DNA of 64,000 nt, taken from NCBI GenBank assembly GCA_042867185.1, contig JBHZQV010000021.1, positions 1 through 64,000 on the forward strand. The letters are read 5' to 3'. The translations under genes were made by a program, and so were the position numbers. Positions within the stretch are counted from its first letter, which is position 1, and each line of letters begins with the position of its first letter. Positions 41,760 through 49,679 of the stretch are shown piece by piece. Under the pieces are notes generated by a model. The model did not search any database, was not told where the DNA came from, and worked only from the letters and a program-made list of their open reading frames with translations. The DNA comes from Xylophilus sp042867185 (GTDB lineage: Bacteria; Pseudomonadota; Gammaproteobacteria; Burkholderiales; Burkholderiaceae_C).

Positions 41760-43424
41760 TCAGCGGCGGACCGCTTGGGTGACAGCGTCGAGCAGCGTCG
41801 AAATGTCGAAAGGTTTTACCAGGATAGATTGCGTATTCAGCACGCGACCCACCTCCACCATGTCCGCATAGCCGGTGGCCAGGATCACCGGCAGTCCGGG
41901 CACCTCCTGCCGTGCATGCTGGATCACCTGCGCGCCGTTCATCAGCGGCATCGCATAGTCGACGATCAGCAGGTCGGGCGGACATGCGGACAGCGCTGCC
42001 AGGCCCGCATGGCCGTCGGCCGCGTCGCTGACGAGGTGGCCAGCCAGCTGCAGGCTCTCGACGATCACCCGGCGCACATCCGCGTCGTCCTCCACCACCA
42101 GGATGCGGTAGCTCCGGCCGGGCTGGGGCGGCGCGGTGACCGCCTCGGGCGCGGCAACCTCCGGGCGGTCGTCCAGCAGCGGGAAGCACATCTCGACCAC
42201 GGCGCCCTGTCCGGCTTCGCTCTCGATGCGCGCCATGCCGCCCGACTGCTGCGCGAAGCCGTAGACCTGGCTCAGCCCCAGGCCGGTGCCGCTGCCGATC
42301 GGTTTGGTGGTGAAGAACGGGTCGAACACCTTCTGCAGCAAGGCCGCGGGGATGCCGGGGCCGTTGTCGGCCACCGAGACCACGACGTAGCTGCCGGGCG
42401 GCAAGGCCGGGTCGGGGGTGGCGTCGGCGCGGCGGGTGGACAGGGTGAGGGTGCCGCCCGCATCCATCGCGTCCTTGGCGTTGACCGCCAGATTGAGCAC
42501 CGCCATCTCCAGCTGGCTCGGGTCGAGCTTGGCCCAGAGAGGCTCGTCGGACAGGGCCCACTGCAGCTGCACACCTGCGCCGACCGATACCGCGACCAGC
42601 TCCTGCATGCCCAGCATCAGCGCATTGATGTCGGTCAGGCGCGGCAGCAGCGACTGGGCCCGGGCGAACGACAGCAGCTGCCCGGTGAGCCGGGAGCCGC
42701 GGCCCACCGCCCGTTTGGCCTGCGCCGCCACCTTGGCCACGCGCGGCTCGGGCGCCAGGCGGGCCAGCAGGTCGAGGTTCATGCTGACGACGTGCAGCAG
42801 GTTGTTGAAATCGTGGGCGATACCGCCGGTGAGGCGGCCGATCGCCTCCATCTTCTGGACCTGCACCAGCGCGGCCTGGGCCCGTTCGCGTTCGGAAATC
42901 TCGGCCATCAGGCGGTCGTTGGCGCCGGCCAGCTCGCGGGTGCGGGCCGCGATGCGGTCTTCCAGTTCGCCGTTGAGCCGCTCGACGGTGGCACGCGCCT
43001 CGCCCAGCTCTTCGAGGTTGCGGCGGGTGGCGTACTGGCGGTTGCGGGCGCGTACCGCGGCTTCGACCGCGCTGGACAGCGTCTCCGCCTTCACCGGGCG
43101 TTCGAGCAGCACCACGTTACCCAGCGCGTGCAGCGATGCGGATGCGCGCACCGAGCGGCGGGTCGCCTGCCGCGTGGTCAACACGATGAAGGGAAAATCC
43201 GACCAGCTCGGCTGCTGGCGGAGCCAGGTGTCGAGCGCACCGCCGGGCGTCACGCCGAAGGCCTCTTCGGTCACCACCGCGGCCGCCGCACCCTGCGCCA
43301 GCCCGGTCAGCATTTCGTCCTGCGACTGGCAGACCTGGGCGGGAATGCCGCGGCCGGCCAGCACTTCCTGCACCACATTGGCATCGCGCCCCCGCGGCGC
43401 ATGCACCATCACCCGGCGTTCCAT
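41760..43424 (-). CDS. Hybrid sensor histidine kinase/response regulator
   Basis: This 554-residue soluble kinase starts at ATG 43424, 5 bp after the KaiC-like gene's stop. The N-terminal ~120 residues look like a receiver without a clear phospho-acceptor Asp (VTEEAFGVTPGG.. in its place). A coiled coil follows (about 120-180, ARATVERLNGELEDRIAARTRELAGANDRL). Then come HisKA with GRLTGGIAHDFNNLLHVV (about 195-212), the HATPase domain (VNAKDAMDAGG, DNGPGIP, GTGLGLSQVYGFAQQSGG), and a C-terminal receiver (about 430-550) with phospho-acceptor Asp in LLIVDYAMPLMNG. No membrane segment. Tight pairing with the KaiC-like ATPase suggests a joint signalling module. Confidence 0.92.
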   Translation of the reverse strand: MERRVMVHAPRGRDANVVQEVLAGRGIPAQVCQSQDEMLTGLAQGAAAAVVTEEAFGVTPGGALDTWLRQQPSWSDFPFIVLTTRQATRRSVRASASLHALGNVVLLERPVKAETLSSAVEAAVRARNRQYATRRNLEELGEARATVERLNGELEDRIAARTRELAGANDRLMAEISERERAQAALVQVQKMEAIGRLTGGIAHDFNNLLHVVSMNLDLLARLAPEPRVAKVAAQAKRAVGRGSRLTGQLLSFARAQSLLPRLTDINALMLGMQELVAVSVGAGVQLQWALSDEPLWAKLDPSQLEMAVLNLAVNAKDAMDAGGTLTLSTRRADATPDPALPPGSYVVVSVADNGPGIPAALLQKVFDPFFTTKPIGSGTGLGLSQVYGFAQQSGGMARIESEAGQGAVVEMCFPLLDDRPEVAAPEAVTAPPQPGRSYRILVVEDDADVRRVIVESLQLAGHLVSDAADGHAGLAALSACPPDLLIVDYAMPLMNGAQVIQHARQEVPGLPVILATGYADMVEVGRVLNTQSILVKPFDISTLLDAVTQAVRR

Positions 43425-43429
43425 GGCGA

Positions 43430-44944
43430 TCAGGGCTTGTAGATGGCGGGGCCGTCGCTCAGCAATGGCTGGGCGCCTCGGTAGGTCGAGACGCCGCGCA
43501 TCACCCCCTCGAAATCGTTCAGCGCGGCGCCGACCTGGATGCCGTCGGCACCCATGCGGAATTCGCGGATGGTGAGCTCGTGGTAACGGGTGCGGCTCTT
43601 GACCACCGACACCGCCTTCAGCAGGTTGCCCCGCGCCTCGAAGAACCGGAACAGCAGGATCGCGTCGCTCAGGTAGCTCAGGTCCACGTCGCTGCCGCCC
43701 TCGCCGAAGAGGCCGTGCTGGTTCAGCACCAGGATGGTGGCGATGCCGCGCTGGTTGAGGTAGGTCAGCAGTTCGTGCATCTGCAGCAGCAGGAACTTGC
43801 CGCCCGGCATCGCCTGCAGGTAGGCGTTGAGGCTGTCGATGCCCACCACCGAGGCGCCGCGCTCCTCCACTGCCCGGCGCACCCGGCTCGCGAACTCGCC
43901 CGGCGAGACCTGGGCGGGGTCGAGCGGGACGATCTCGAGCCGGCCGCTCGCGATGTGGTGCTCGATCCCGATGCCGAGCGCCTGGCAGCGTGCCATCAGG
44001 GTGCCCAGTCCTTCGTCGAACAGGTAGTAAGACACCTTCTCGCCGCGGTCGAGCGCGGCCGCGATGCAGGACATGGCGGTGGTGGTCTTGCCGACACCGG
44101 ACGGTCCGGCGAAGAGCGTGTTGCTGCCGTAGGTCAGGCCGCCGCCGAGCATGGTGTCGAGCGCCTCGGTCCCGCTGCTGCCGACCCGGTGCGAGAACTC
44201 CACCCGGTGCTCCGACGCGATCAACCGCGGGTATACCGACAGCCCGCCGGTGTCGAGCTTGAAGTCGTGCTCGCCGCCGCGGAACTTGGCGCCGCGCAGC
44301 TTCGACACCCGCAGGAAGCGTTTGTCGTCGCCGTACTCGCCGACCGTCTGCTCCAGCGTGATGACGCCGTGGGCGATGCTGTGCAGCTGCAGGTCGGTGG
44401 ACTGGGCCGAGCGGTCGTCGAGCATCAGCACGGTGCAGCTGGCCTTCGAGAAGAAATGCTTGAGCGCCAGGATCTGGCGGCGGTAGCGCAGCGGGTCCTG
44501 GGCCAGCAGCCGCATCTCCGACAGGCTGTCGAACACCACCCGCTGGGGCTTGGAGCGCTCCACCTCGGCCATCACGCCGCGCGTGGTCTCGCCCAGCTCG
44601 ACCTCGGACGGATGGAGGATCGACTGCTCCAGGTCGGGGCTCAGGCCTTCCAGGGTGACCAGTTCGAAGATCTTCAGCCCGTCGAGCGACCAGCCGTGCG
44701 ACGCCGCCACGGTGCGCAGCTCGTCGGCCGTCTCCGAAAGGGTGACGTAGAGGCCGCTTTCGCCCTGTGCCACCCCTTGCAGCAGGAACTGGATGCCGAG
44801 CGTGGTCTTGCCGGCGCCGGGCGAGCCCTCGATGAGGTAGAGATGGTGCGAAGGCAACCCGCCTCCCAGGATGTCGTCGAGCCCGGCAATGCCTGTCGAG
44901 GAACGTACTTGTACGGGGTTGGTGAAGGGCGGGCTGGAGGTCAT
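43430..44944 (-). CDS. KaiC-like double-RecA ATPase (circadian KaiC homologue)
   Basis: This 504-residue protein has two RecA/KaiC domains in tandem. It starts at ATG 44944 (MTSSPPFTNPVQVRSSTGIAGLDDIL); a longer frame upstream is Arg/Pro-rich and unlike KaiC. CI has Walker A GSPGAGKTT (about 40-48) and YVTLSETADEL, where the first of the two catalytic Glu of KaiC is Ser. CII has Walker A GPSGVGKTT (about 278-286), a FDEG motif, and VVGIDSLNAYLQAMP. The region aligning with the KaiC phosphosites Ser431/Thr432 reads DLSYLSDAIL, so Ser is followed by Tyr. No kaiA or kaiB is nearby. The hybrid kinase gene follows 5 bp later. Confidence 0.9.
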   Translation of the reverse strand: MTSSPPFTNPVQVRSSTGIAGLDDILGGGLPSHHLYLIEGSPGAGKTTLGIQFLLQGVAQGESGLYVTLSETADELRTVAASHGWSLDGLKIFELVTLEGLSPDLEQSILHPSEVELGETTRGVMAEVERSKPQRVVFDSLSEMRLLAQDPLRYRRQILALKHFFSKASCTVLMLDDRSAQSTDLQLHSIAHGVITLEQTVGEYGDDKRFLRVSKLRGAKFRGGEHDFKLDTGGLSVYPRLIASEHRVEFSHRVGSSGTEALDTMLGGGLTYGSNTLFAGPSGVGKTTTAMSCIAAALDRGEKVSYYLFDEGLGTLMARCQALGIGIEHHIASGRLEIVPLDPAQVSPGEFASRVRRAVEERGASVVGIDSLNAYLQAMPGGKFLLLQMHELLTYLNQRGIATILVLNQHGLFGEGGSDVDLSYLSDAILLFRFFEARGNLLKAVSVVKSRTRYHELTIREFRMGADGIQVGAALNDFEGVMRGVSTYRGAQPLLSDGPAIYKP

Positions 44945-45119
44945 GGGAAGGGGCGTGCTCGGAGGGGTGGGGAAGATGCCCTCTGTCGGGCGTTGACGCC
45001 AACGGCCAGCATACCTGCTCGGGGTGTTTTCCAGACACCGAGGATGTACGAATACGGGCCCGATCGCGGTGTACTGCGGCCCGGCGGGCGGGCTTCGCCG
45101 GCCGGGCCGCGATGGCGGC

Positions 45120-46373
45120 TCAGTCGGCGGCCGTGCCGCCCGCGGCGGCGGCGCCGATCGCCCGCGCCCGCGCCTGCTGGATCCGCTCGCCGATTTTGGG
45201 TCCGCGGGCCCCTTCGCGGGCGGCCTGTGCGGCGACCGTGGCGGTGTCCACCGTCCGGGCGGCCTGCAGCGCGGCCCGCAGCCGGGCGCGCTGCGGATAC
45301 GGTTCGTCTTCCTTGCCGCCGCGGCCGCGCGCATCGCACTCGCAGGCCAGCAGCACCTCTTCGAAACGTTCGGGCCGGCGCCAGGCGTCGCAGCGGTCGA
45401 GCAGGCGCACCAGCGCGGCGGGGTTCAGCTCGCCGCTGCGGTGGATGTTGCCGTGCTCGCGCGCGACCACGTCGGCCAGCTCGCGGCACTCCACCGGCAC
45501 CCGCAGCCGCTCGCAGACGCCCTGCAGCAGCCGGGCGCTGCGCTGCTCGTGGCCGATGTGGCGCGGCAGCACGTCGGCGGGCGTGGTGCCCTTGCCCAGG
45601 TCGTGGCAGAGGCAGGCGAAGCGTACCGCCAGCGGCGCCTGCAGCCGGGCCGCCATGTCCATCACCATCGCCAGGTGCACGCCGGTGTCGACCTCGGGGT
45701 GGTAGTCGGCGCGCTGGGGCACGCCCCACAGCCGGTCGACCTCGGGCAGCAGCCGGGCCAGGGCACCGCAGCGGCGCAGCACCTCCAGCATGCGGGAGGG
45801 CGCCGGCTCCATCAGGCCGCGCGCCACCTCTTGCCAGACGCGCTCGGGCACCAGGGCGTCGGCCTCGCCGTCCTCCACCATCGCCCGCATCAGGGCTTCG
45901 GTCTCGGGGGCGACGGTGAAGTCGGCGAAGCGGGCGGCGAAGCGGGCCAGGCGCAGGATGCGCACCGGGTCTTCGCGGAAGGCGTCGGTCACATGGCGCA
46001 GCACCCGGGCCTCCAGGTCGCGCCGGCCGCCGTAGGGGTCGACCAGGCCGGCGTCGCCCACCGCGTCCGGCGGCTGGGCCATCGCGTTGACCGTCAGGTC
46101 GCGGCGGGCCAGGTCTTCCTCCAGCGTCACCTCGGGTGCGGCCTGCACCGCGAAGCCGCGGTAGCCGCGCGCCGTCTTGCGCTCGGTGCGGGCCAGCGCG
46201 TATTCCTCGCGGCTGCGCGGATGCAGGAACACGGGGAAATCGCGGCCCACCGGCAGGTAGCCCTCGGCCGCCATCGCCTCGGGCGTGGCGCCCACCACGA
46301 CCCAGTCGGTGTCGTGCACCGGCAGTCCCAGCAGCGCGTCGCGCACCGCACCACCCACCTTGTAGACCTGCAT
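45120..46373 (-). CDS. cca: Multifunctional CCA-adding enzyme (tRNA nucleotidyltransferase)
   Basis: This enzyme adds or repairs the CCA end of tRNAs. It has 417 residues from ATG 46373 (MQVYKVGGAVRDALLGLPV); ATG 46379, two codons earlier, is also possible. The class II nucleotidyltransferase domain has GGAVRDALLG (about 7-16), the metal-binding Asp pair in HDTDWVVVG (about 20-28), RRDLTVNAMA (about 91-100) and the RNA-binding EDPVRILRLARFAARF (about 133-148). A C-terminal HD domain (FACLCHDLGKG, HIGHEQRSARLL, about 230-260) indicates the multifunctional form with phosphohydrolase activity. It follows a GST gene by a few bases. Confidence 0.96.
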   Translation of the reverse strand: MQVYKVGGAVRDALLGLPVHDTDWVVVGATPEAMAAEGYLPVGRDFPVFLHPRSREEYALARTERKTARGYRGFAVQAAPEVTLEEDLARRDLTVNAMAQPPDAVGDAGLVDPYGGRRDLEARVLRHVTDAFREDPVRILRLARFAARFADFTVAPETEALMRAMVEDGEADALVPERVWQEVARGLMEPAPSRMLEVLRRCGALARLLPEVDRLWGVPQRADYHPEVDTGVHLAMVMDMAARLQAPLAVRFACLCHDLGKGTTPADVLPRHIGHEQRSARLLQGVCERLRVPVECRELADVVAREHGNIHRSGELNPAALVRLLDRCDAWRRPERFEEVLLACECDARGRGGKEDEPYPQRARLRAALQAARTVDTATVAAQAAREGARGPKIGERIQQARARAIGAAAAGGTAAD

Positions 46374-46381
46374 CGGCATGC

Positions 46382-47068
46382 TCAGCGGGCGAGCCGGTAG
46401 GGTTCTTCGAAGGCGCGGAAATCCTGCTCGGCCAGCGCGCCGTCGATCCAGGCGGCCACGCCGGGCAGGGCCGCCACCCGCTCCACATAGGTCGCCACGG
46501 CGGGCGACACCGGCAGGGCGTAGGTGCGCAGCCGCATGCAGACCGGGGCGAAGAACGCGTCGGCGGCGGAGAAGCTGCCGAAGAGCATCGGCCCGGCGTA
46601 GCGCTCGAGCAGGCCGCCCCACAGCGCGCAGAGGCGCTCGACGTCGGCCCGCACGCCGGCCTGGTCGCGCCAGAGCAGGGCGCCGATGTCGGGAAGGCGG
46701 GCCTCGATGTTCATCGGGCAGTGGCCGCGCAGCGCCTGGAAGCCGGCGTGCATCTCGGCGCAGGCGCTGCGGGCGGTGGCGCGGGCCACCGGGTCGGCGG
46801 GCCAGATTCCGTGCTGCGGGTACAGCTCGGCCAGGGTTTCGGCGATCGCCAGGCTGTCCCATACCGCCAGGCCGTCGGCGCCCAGCAGCACCGGCACGTT
46901 GCCGGTCGGGCTCACGCCCTGCAGGTTCTGCTTGAAGCTGGAATCGGCCCCGAAACTGTCGAAGCGCACCATCCGTTCCTCGAAGACGATGCCGGCCTGG
47001 CGCATCAGCACCCAGGGGCGCATCGACCAGGAGGAGTAGTTCTTGTTGCCGATGACGAGGACGGGCAT
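46382..47068 (-). CDS. Glutathione S-transferase family protein
   Basis: This 228-residue cytoplasmic GST starts MPVLVIGNKNYSSWSMRPWVLMRQAGI. The Asn-Tyr-Ser-Ser-Trp-Ser motif near the N-terminus supplies the likely active-site Ser. The cis-Pro lies in PTGNVPVLL (about 54-62), and ADGLAVWDSLAIAETLAELYP carries the Asp-Ser glutathione contact (about 64-84). The helical domain includes FGSFSAADAFFAPVCMRLRTY (about 162-182). Its stop is 2-8 bp from the cca start, so the two are co-transcribed although unrelated in function. Confidence 0.9.
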   Translation of the reverse strand: MPVLVIGNKNYSSWSMRPWVLMRQAGIVFEERMVRFDSFGADSSFKQNLQGVSPTGNVPVLLGADGLAVWDSLAIAETLAELYPQHGIWPADPVARATARSACAEMHAGFQALRGHCPMNIEARLPDIGALLWRDQAGVRADVERLCALWGGLLERYAGPMLFGSFSAADAFFAPVCMRLRTYALPVSPAVATYVERVAALPGVAAWIDGALAEQDFRAFEEPYRLAR

Positions 47069-47180
47069 GGGGATATCTTTCGGACGGTGAACGCGGGAAC
47101 GGGGGGCGGATGGCCGGCGCAGGCGGCGCGCAGGCCGGGCGGTTACGTTTTGGCATGGCTTCGGCGTTACACTTTTTAGC

Positions 47181-49064
47181 ATGCACACCTCAGCGGCGCG
47201 CGGTTATTTTCGCCGCCGCCTCACCCATTTCTGGAACCGCGATGGGCGTGCCATCCTGTGGATGGCGTTGGCCTGGGCGCTGGGGCTGTGGCTTTTCCAG
47301 ACGGTGGCCGAAAAAGCGGCGGTACGCCACGCGGTGGGCGGCTTCCACGCCGGTGCGCCGGTGGCGCTGCAGCGCCTTGCGGGCGGGCAGGGCATCGGCA
47401 ACAAGCTGGGCTTTCTGGTCGACCCCGGCGGGCAGCTGCAGATCGAGCAGATCGTCGCGGCCGATCCGCAGGACCCGCGCTTTCGTTTTCGCTACCCCGG
47501 CGACACCCAGCGGCTCGGCGTGGGGCTGGGCCAGGGGGTGGTGTGGGCCAAGTTCCAGTTCAGCGTGCCCGACAGGGTGCGCGATGCGCACTGGCTGCTG
47601 GTGATGCCGTCGGTGGCGGCGCGGGACATGCAGTTCCACGGGCCCTACGACGCCGGCGGTACCCGGCTGGCGCCGCCGCTGGTGGCGGGCGCCGACTATC
47701 CGTTCTCCTCGTGGCCGGCTCCGACCGAGCGGATGTCGTTTCCGTTCCGGGTGCCGGAGCCGGGGCTCTACACCGCCTACTTCCGGGTCAAGTCCGACGT
47801 GATGCAGGTCTATGCGCCCCGCCTCTGGAACGAGACCGACTACCTGGTCTCCACCGAAGGCAAGCGGCTCTTCGACGGCCTCACCTACGGCATCCTGCTG
47901 GGCATGCTGGTCTACAACCTGCTGCTGCTCTCGATCTTTCGCGAGCGGATGCACGCGTACTACCTGGCCACCTGCGCCTGCGCGATCCTGACGCTGGCCA
48001 GCTTCAACGGGCACCTGGCCCGCTTCCTGTGGCCCGATGCGCCGGCCCTGCCGCAGTACCTCTATACCGCGGCACCGCTGCTCTGGGCGCTGTTCGCCAG
48101 CCAGTTCGGCCGGTACTTCCTCAACCTGCGCCGGCATGCGCCGCGCATCGACCAGGTACTGGCGGCACTGGCGCTGGTGCTGGCCTGCATCCTGGTGGGC
48201 GCGACCGCCAGCGGCGATCCTTCGCTGCAGGTGCTGTGGCTGGTCCGCTCGACCGAGGTGGCCGCGGTGCTGGGCCCGCCGCTGCTGGCGATCGGCGGCG
48301 TGCGCGCCTACCGCGCGGGCTTCAAGCCGGCACTGCTCTACCTGGGCGGCCTGGCCGTATTGGTGGTGTCGGCCTTGCTGCTGATTTTGTCCAACTGGGG
48401 TGCTTTGCCCTGGAGCGGCCTGCAGCTCAATTTGCTGCAGCTGGGCGCCGCGGCCGAGCTGGTGGTGCTGTCGGTGGCGCTCGGCAGCCGCATCCGGTCG
48501 CTGCGGCGGGCGCAGCAGGAGCTGCACGCCCGCGCCGACAGCCTGGTGACCCAGGCCGAGACCGACCCGCTCACCGGGGTGGCCAACCGGCGCGGCTTGC
48601 AGCGCCGTGCCGAACGGCAGTTCGCCACCGGAGCGCCGCAGGCCCTGCTGCTGCTCGACCTCGACCGTTTCAAGCCGATCAACGACCGCTTCGGCCACCA
48701 CGCCGGCGACCGGGTGCTGGTGGAGCTGGCGCGGCGCCTGCGCAGCGAGTTGCGCGACATCGACACGGTGGCCCGCCTGGGCGGCGACGAGTTCGTGGTG
48801 CTGGTGAGCGGCGAGACCGACCGGGGCGCGCTGTCGGCGATGGCCCACCGGATGGGCGAGCAGCTGCGGGCGCCGGTGGATTACGAAGGCCGGGCGCTGA
48901 TGGTGACGGCCAGCATCGGCATCGCGCGGTTCCCGAAAGACGCCCGCGACCTGGCGGGCCTGCTGCGGGCCGCCGACGCGGCGATGTACCACAGCAAGCA
49001 GCAGCGCCATTCGGACTTCGCCTTCCCCGAGGATGTCAAGCCCACCGCCCAGGCGGCAACCTGA
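47181..49064 (+). CDS. Diguanylate cyclase with 7TMR-DISM sensor region
   Basis: This 627-residue membrane protein makes c-di-GMP. One N-terminal helix (about 24-42) precedes a periplasmic 7TMR-DISMED2-like domain (about 45-205), then seven membrane helices (about 230-430, LTYGILLGMLVYNLLLLSIF onward). A short coiled coil leads to the GGDEF domain (about 455-615). The active-site motif LGGDEFVVL is intact. An inhibitory I-site RDID lies five residues before it, so product feedback is expected. LLLDLDRFKPINDRFGHHAGD supplies the metal-binding Asp. Single gene, divergent from the GST gene with 112 bp between. Confidence 0.94.
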   Translation: MHTSAARGYFRRRLTHFWNRDGRAILWMALAWALGLWLFQTVAEKAAVRHAVGGFHAGAPVALQRLAGGQGIGNKLGFLVDPGGQLQIEQIVAADPQDPRFRFRYPGDTQRLGVGLGQGVVWAKFQFSVPDRVRDAHWLLVMPSVAARDMQFHGPYDAGGTRLAPPLVAGADYPFSSWPAPTERMSFPFRVPEPGLYTAYFRVKSDVMQVYAPRLWNETDYLVSTEGKRLFDGLTYGILLGMLVYNLLLLSIFRERMHAYYLATCACAILTLASFNGHLARFLWPDAPALPQYLYTAAPLLWALFASQFGRYFLNLRRHAPRIDQVLAALALVLACILVGATASGDPSLQVLWLVRSTEVAAVLGPPLLAIGGVRAYRAGFKPALLYLGGLAVLVVSALLLILSNWGALPWSGLQLNLLQLGAAAELVVLSVALGSRIRSLRRAQQELHARADSLVTQAETDPLTGVANRRGLQRRAERQFATGAPQALLLLDLDRFKPINDRFGHHAGDRVLVELARRLRSELRDIDTVARLGGDEFVVLVSGETDRGALSAMAHRMGEQLRAPVDYEGRALMVTASIGIARFPKDARDLAGLLRAADAAMYHSKQQRHSDFAFPEDVKPTAQAAT

Positions 49065-49096
49065 ACGCGGCCGACCGCGCGGCCCGGGCTACGCGC

Positions 49097-49669
49097 CTAC
49101 TGGGGCCAGACCACGCCGTTGTCGTTCAGGATCGCGTCCAGCGGCTGGTCGTGCGCCTCGGGCTCGAAGTCGGGCAGGAAGCCCTGGCCGAAACCCAGGC
49201 CGACGGTGAACGGCCTGGGCTGCAGCGATGCCAGCGTGCGGTCGTAGAAACCGCCGCCGTAGCCCAGCCGGTAGCCGCCCGCGCCGTAGCCGACGCAGGG
49301 CACGAAGAGCAGGGTGGGCACCACCACCTCGGTGTCCTTCGGCTTGGGGATGGCGTAGGCGTCTTCTTCCATCGGGCAGCCGGGGTACCAGACGTGGAAG
49401 GTGAGCGTGCCGGCCACCTTGTCGACCACCGGCAGGCCGATCTGGCGGCGCTGCGGCGCGCCCTGCAGCTCGCCGTCTTCCTTCCAGCGGTGCAGCGCCG
49501 GCAGCGGATCGAACTCTCCCTTGATCGGCCAGTAGGCGCCGATCACCGCGTCGGGCCGGCCGATGAGCCAGATGCGCATCACCCGCTGGAGCTGGTCGGA
49601 GCGCGACAGGCGGTCCGGCAGATTCAGTCTTTCTTCGATCAACGCCCTGCGAATGGCTGACTTGTCCAT
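49097..49669 (-). CDS. 5-formyltetrahydrofolate cyclo-ligase
   Basis: This ATP-dependent enzyme converts 5-formyl-THF to 5,10-methenyl-THF. It has 190 residues from ATG 49669 (MDKSAIRRALIEERLNLPDRL), which has the family's RRxL...R start. Further markers are AYWPIKGEFDPLPAL (about 45-59), FVPCVGYGAGGYRLGYGGGFYDRTLA (about 124-149, the ATP and folate motif) and the C-terminal AHDQPLDAIL. In many proteobacteria the 6S RNA gene sits next to this gene, but here only 10 bp separate it from the divergent lytic transglycosylase gene, so there is no room for it. Confidence 0.93.
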   Translation of the reverse strand: MDKSAIRRALIEERLNLPDRLSRSDQLQRVMRIWLIGRPDAVIGAYWPIKGEFDPLPALHRWKEDGELQGAPQRRQIGLPVVDKVAGTLTFHVWYPGCPMEEDAYAIPKPKDTEVVVPTLLFVPCVGYGAGGYRLGYGGGFYDRTLASLQPRPFTVGLGFGQGFLPDFEPEAHDQPLDAILNDNGVVWPQ

Positions 49670-49679
49670 AATTCCTTCG

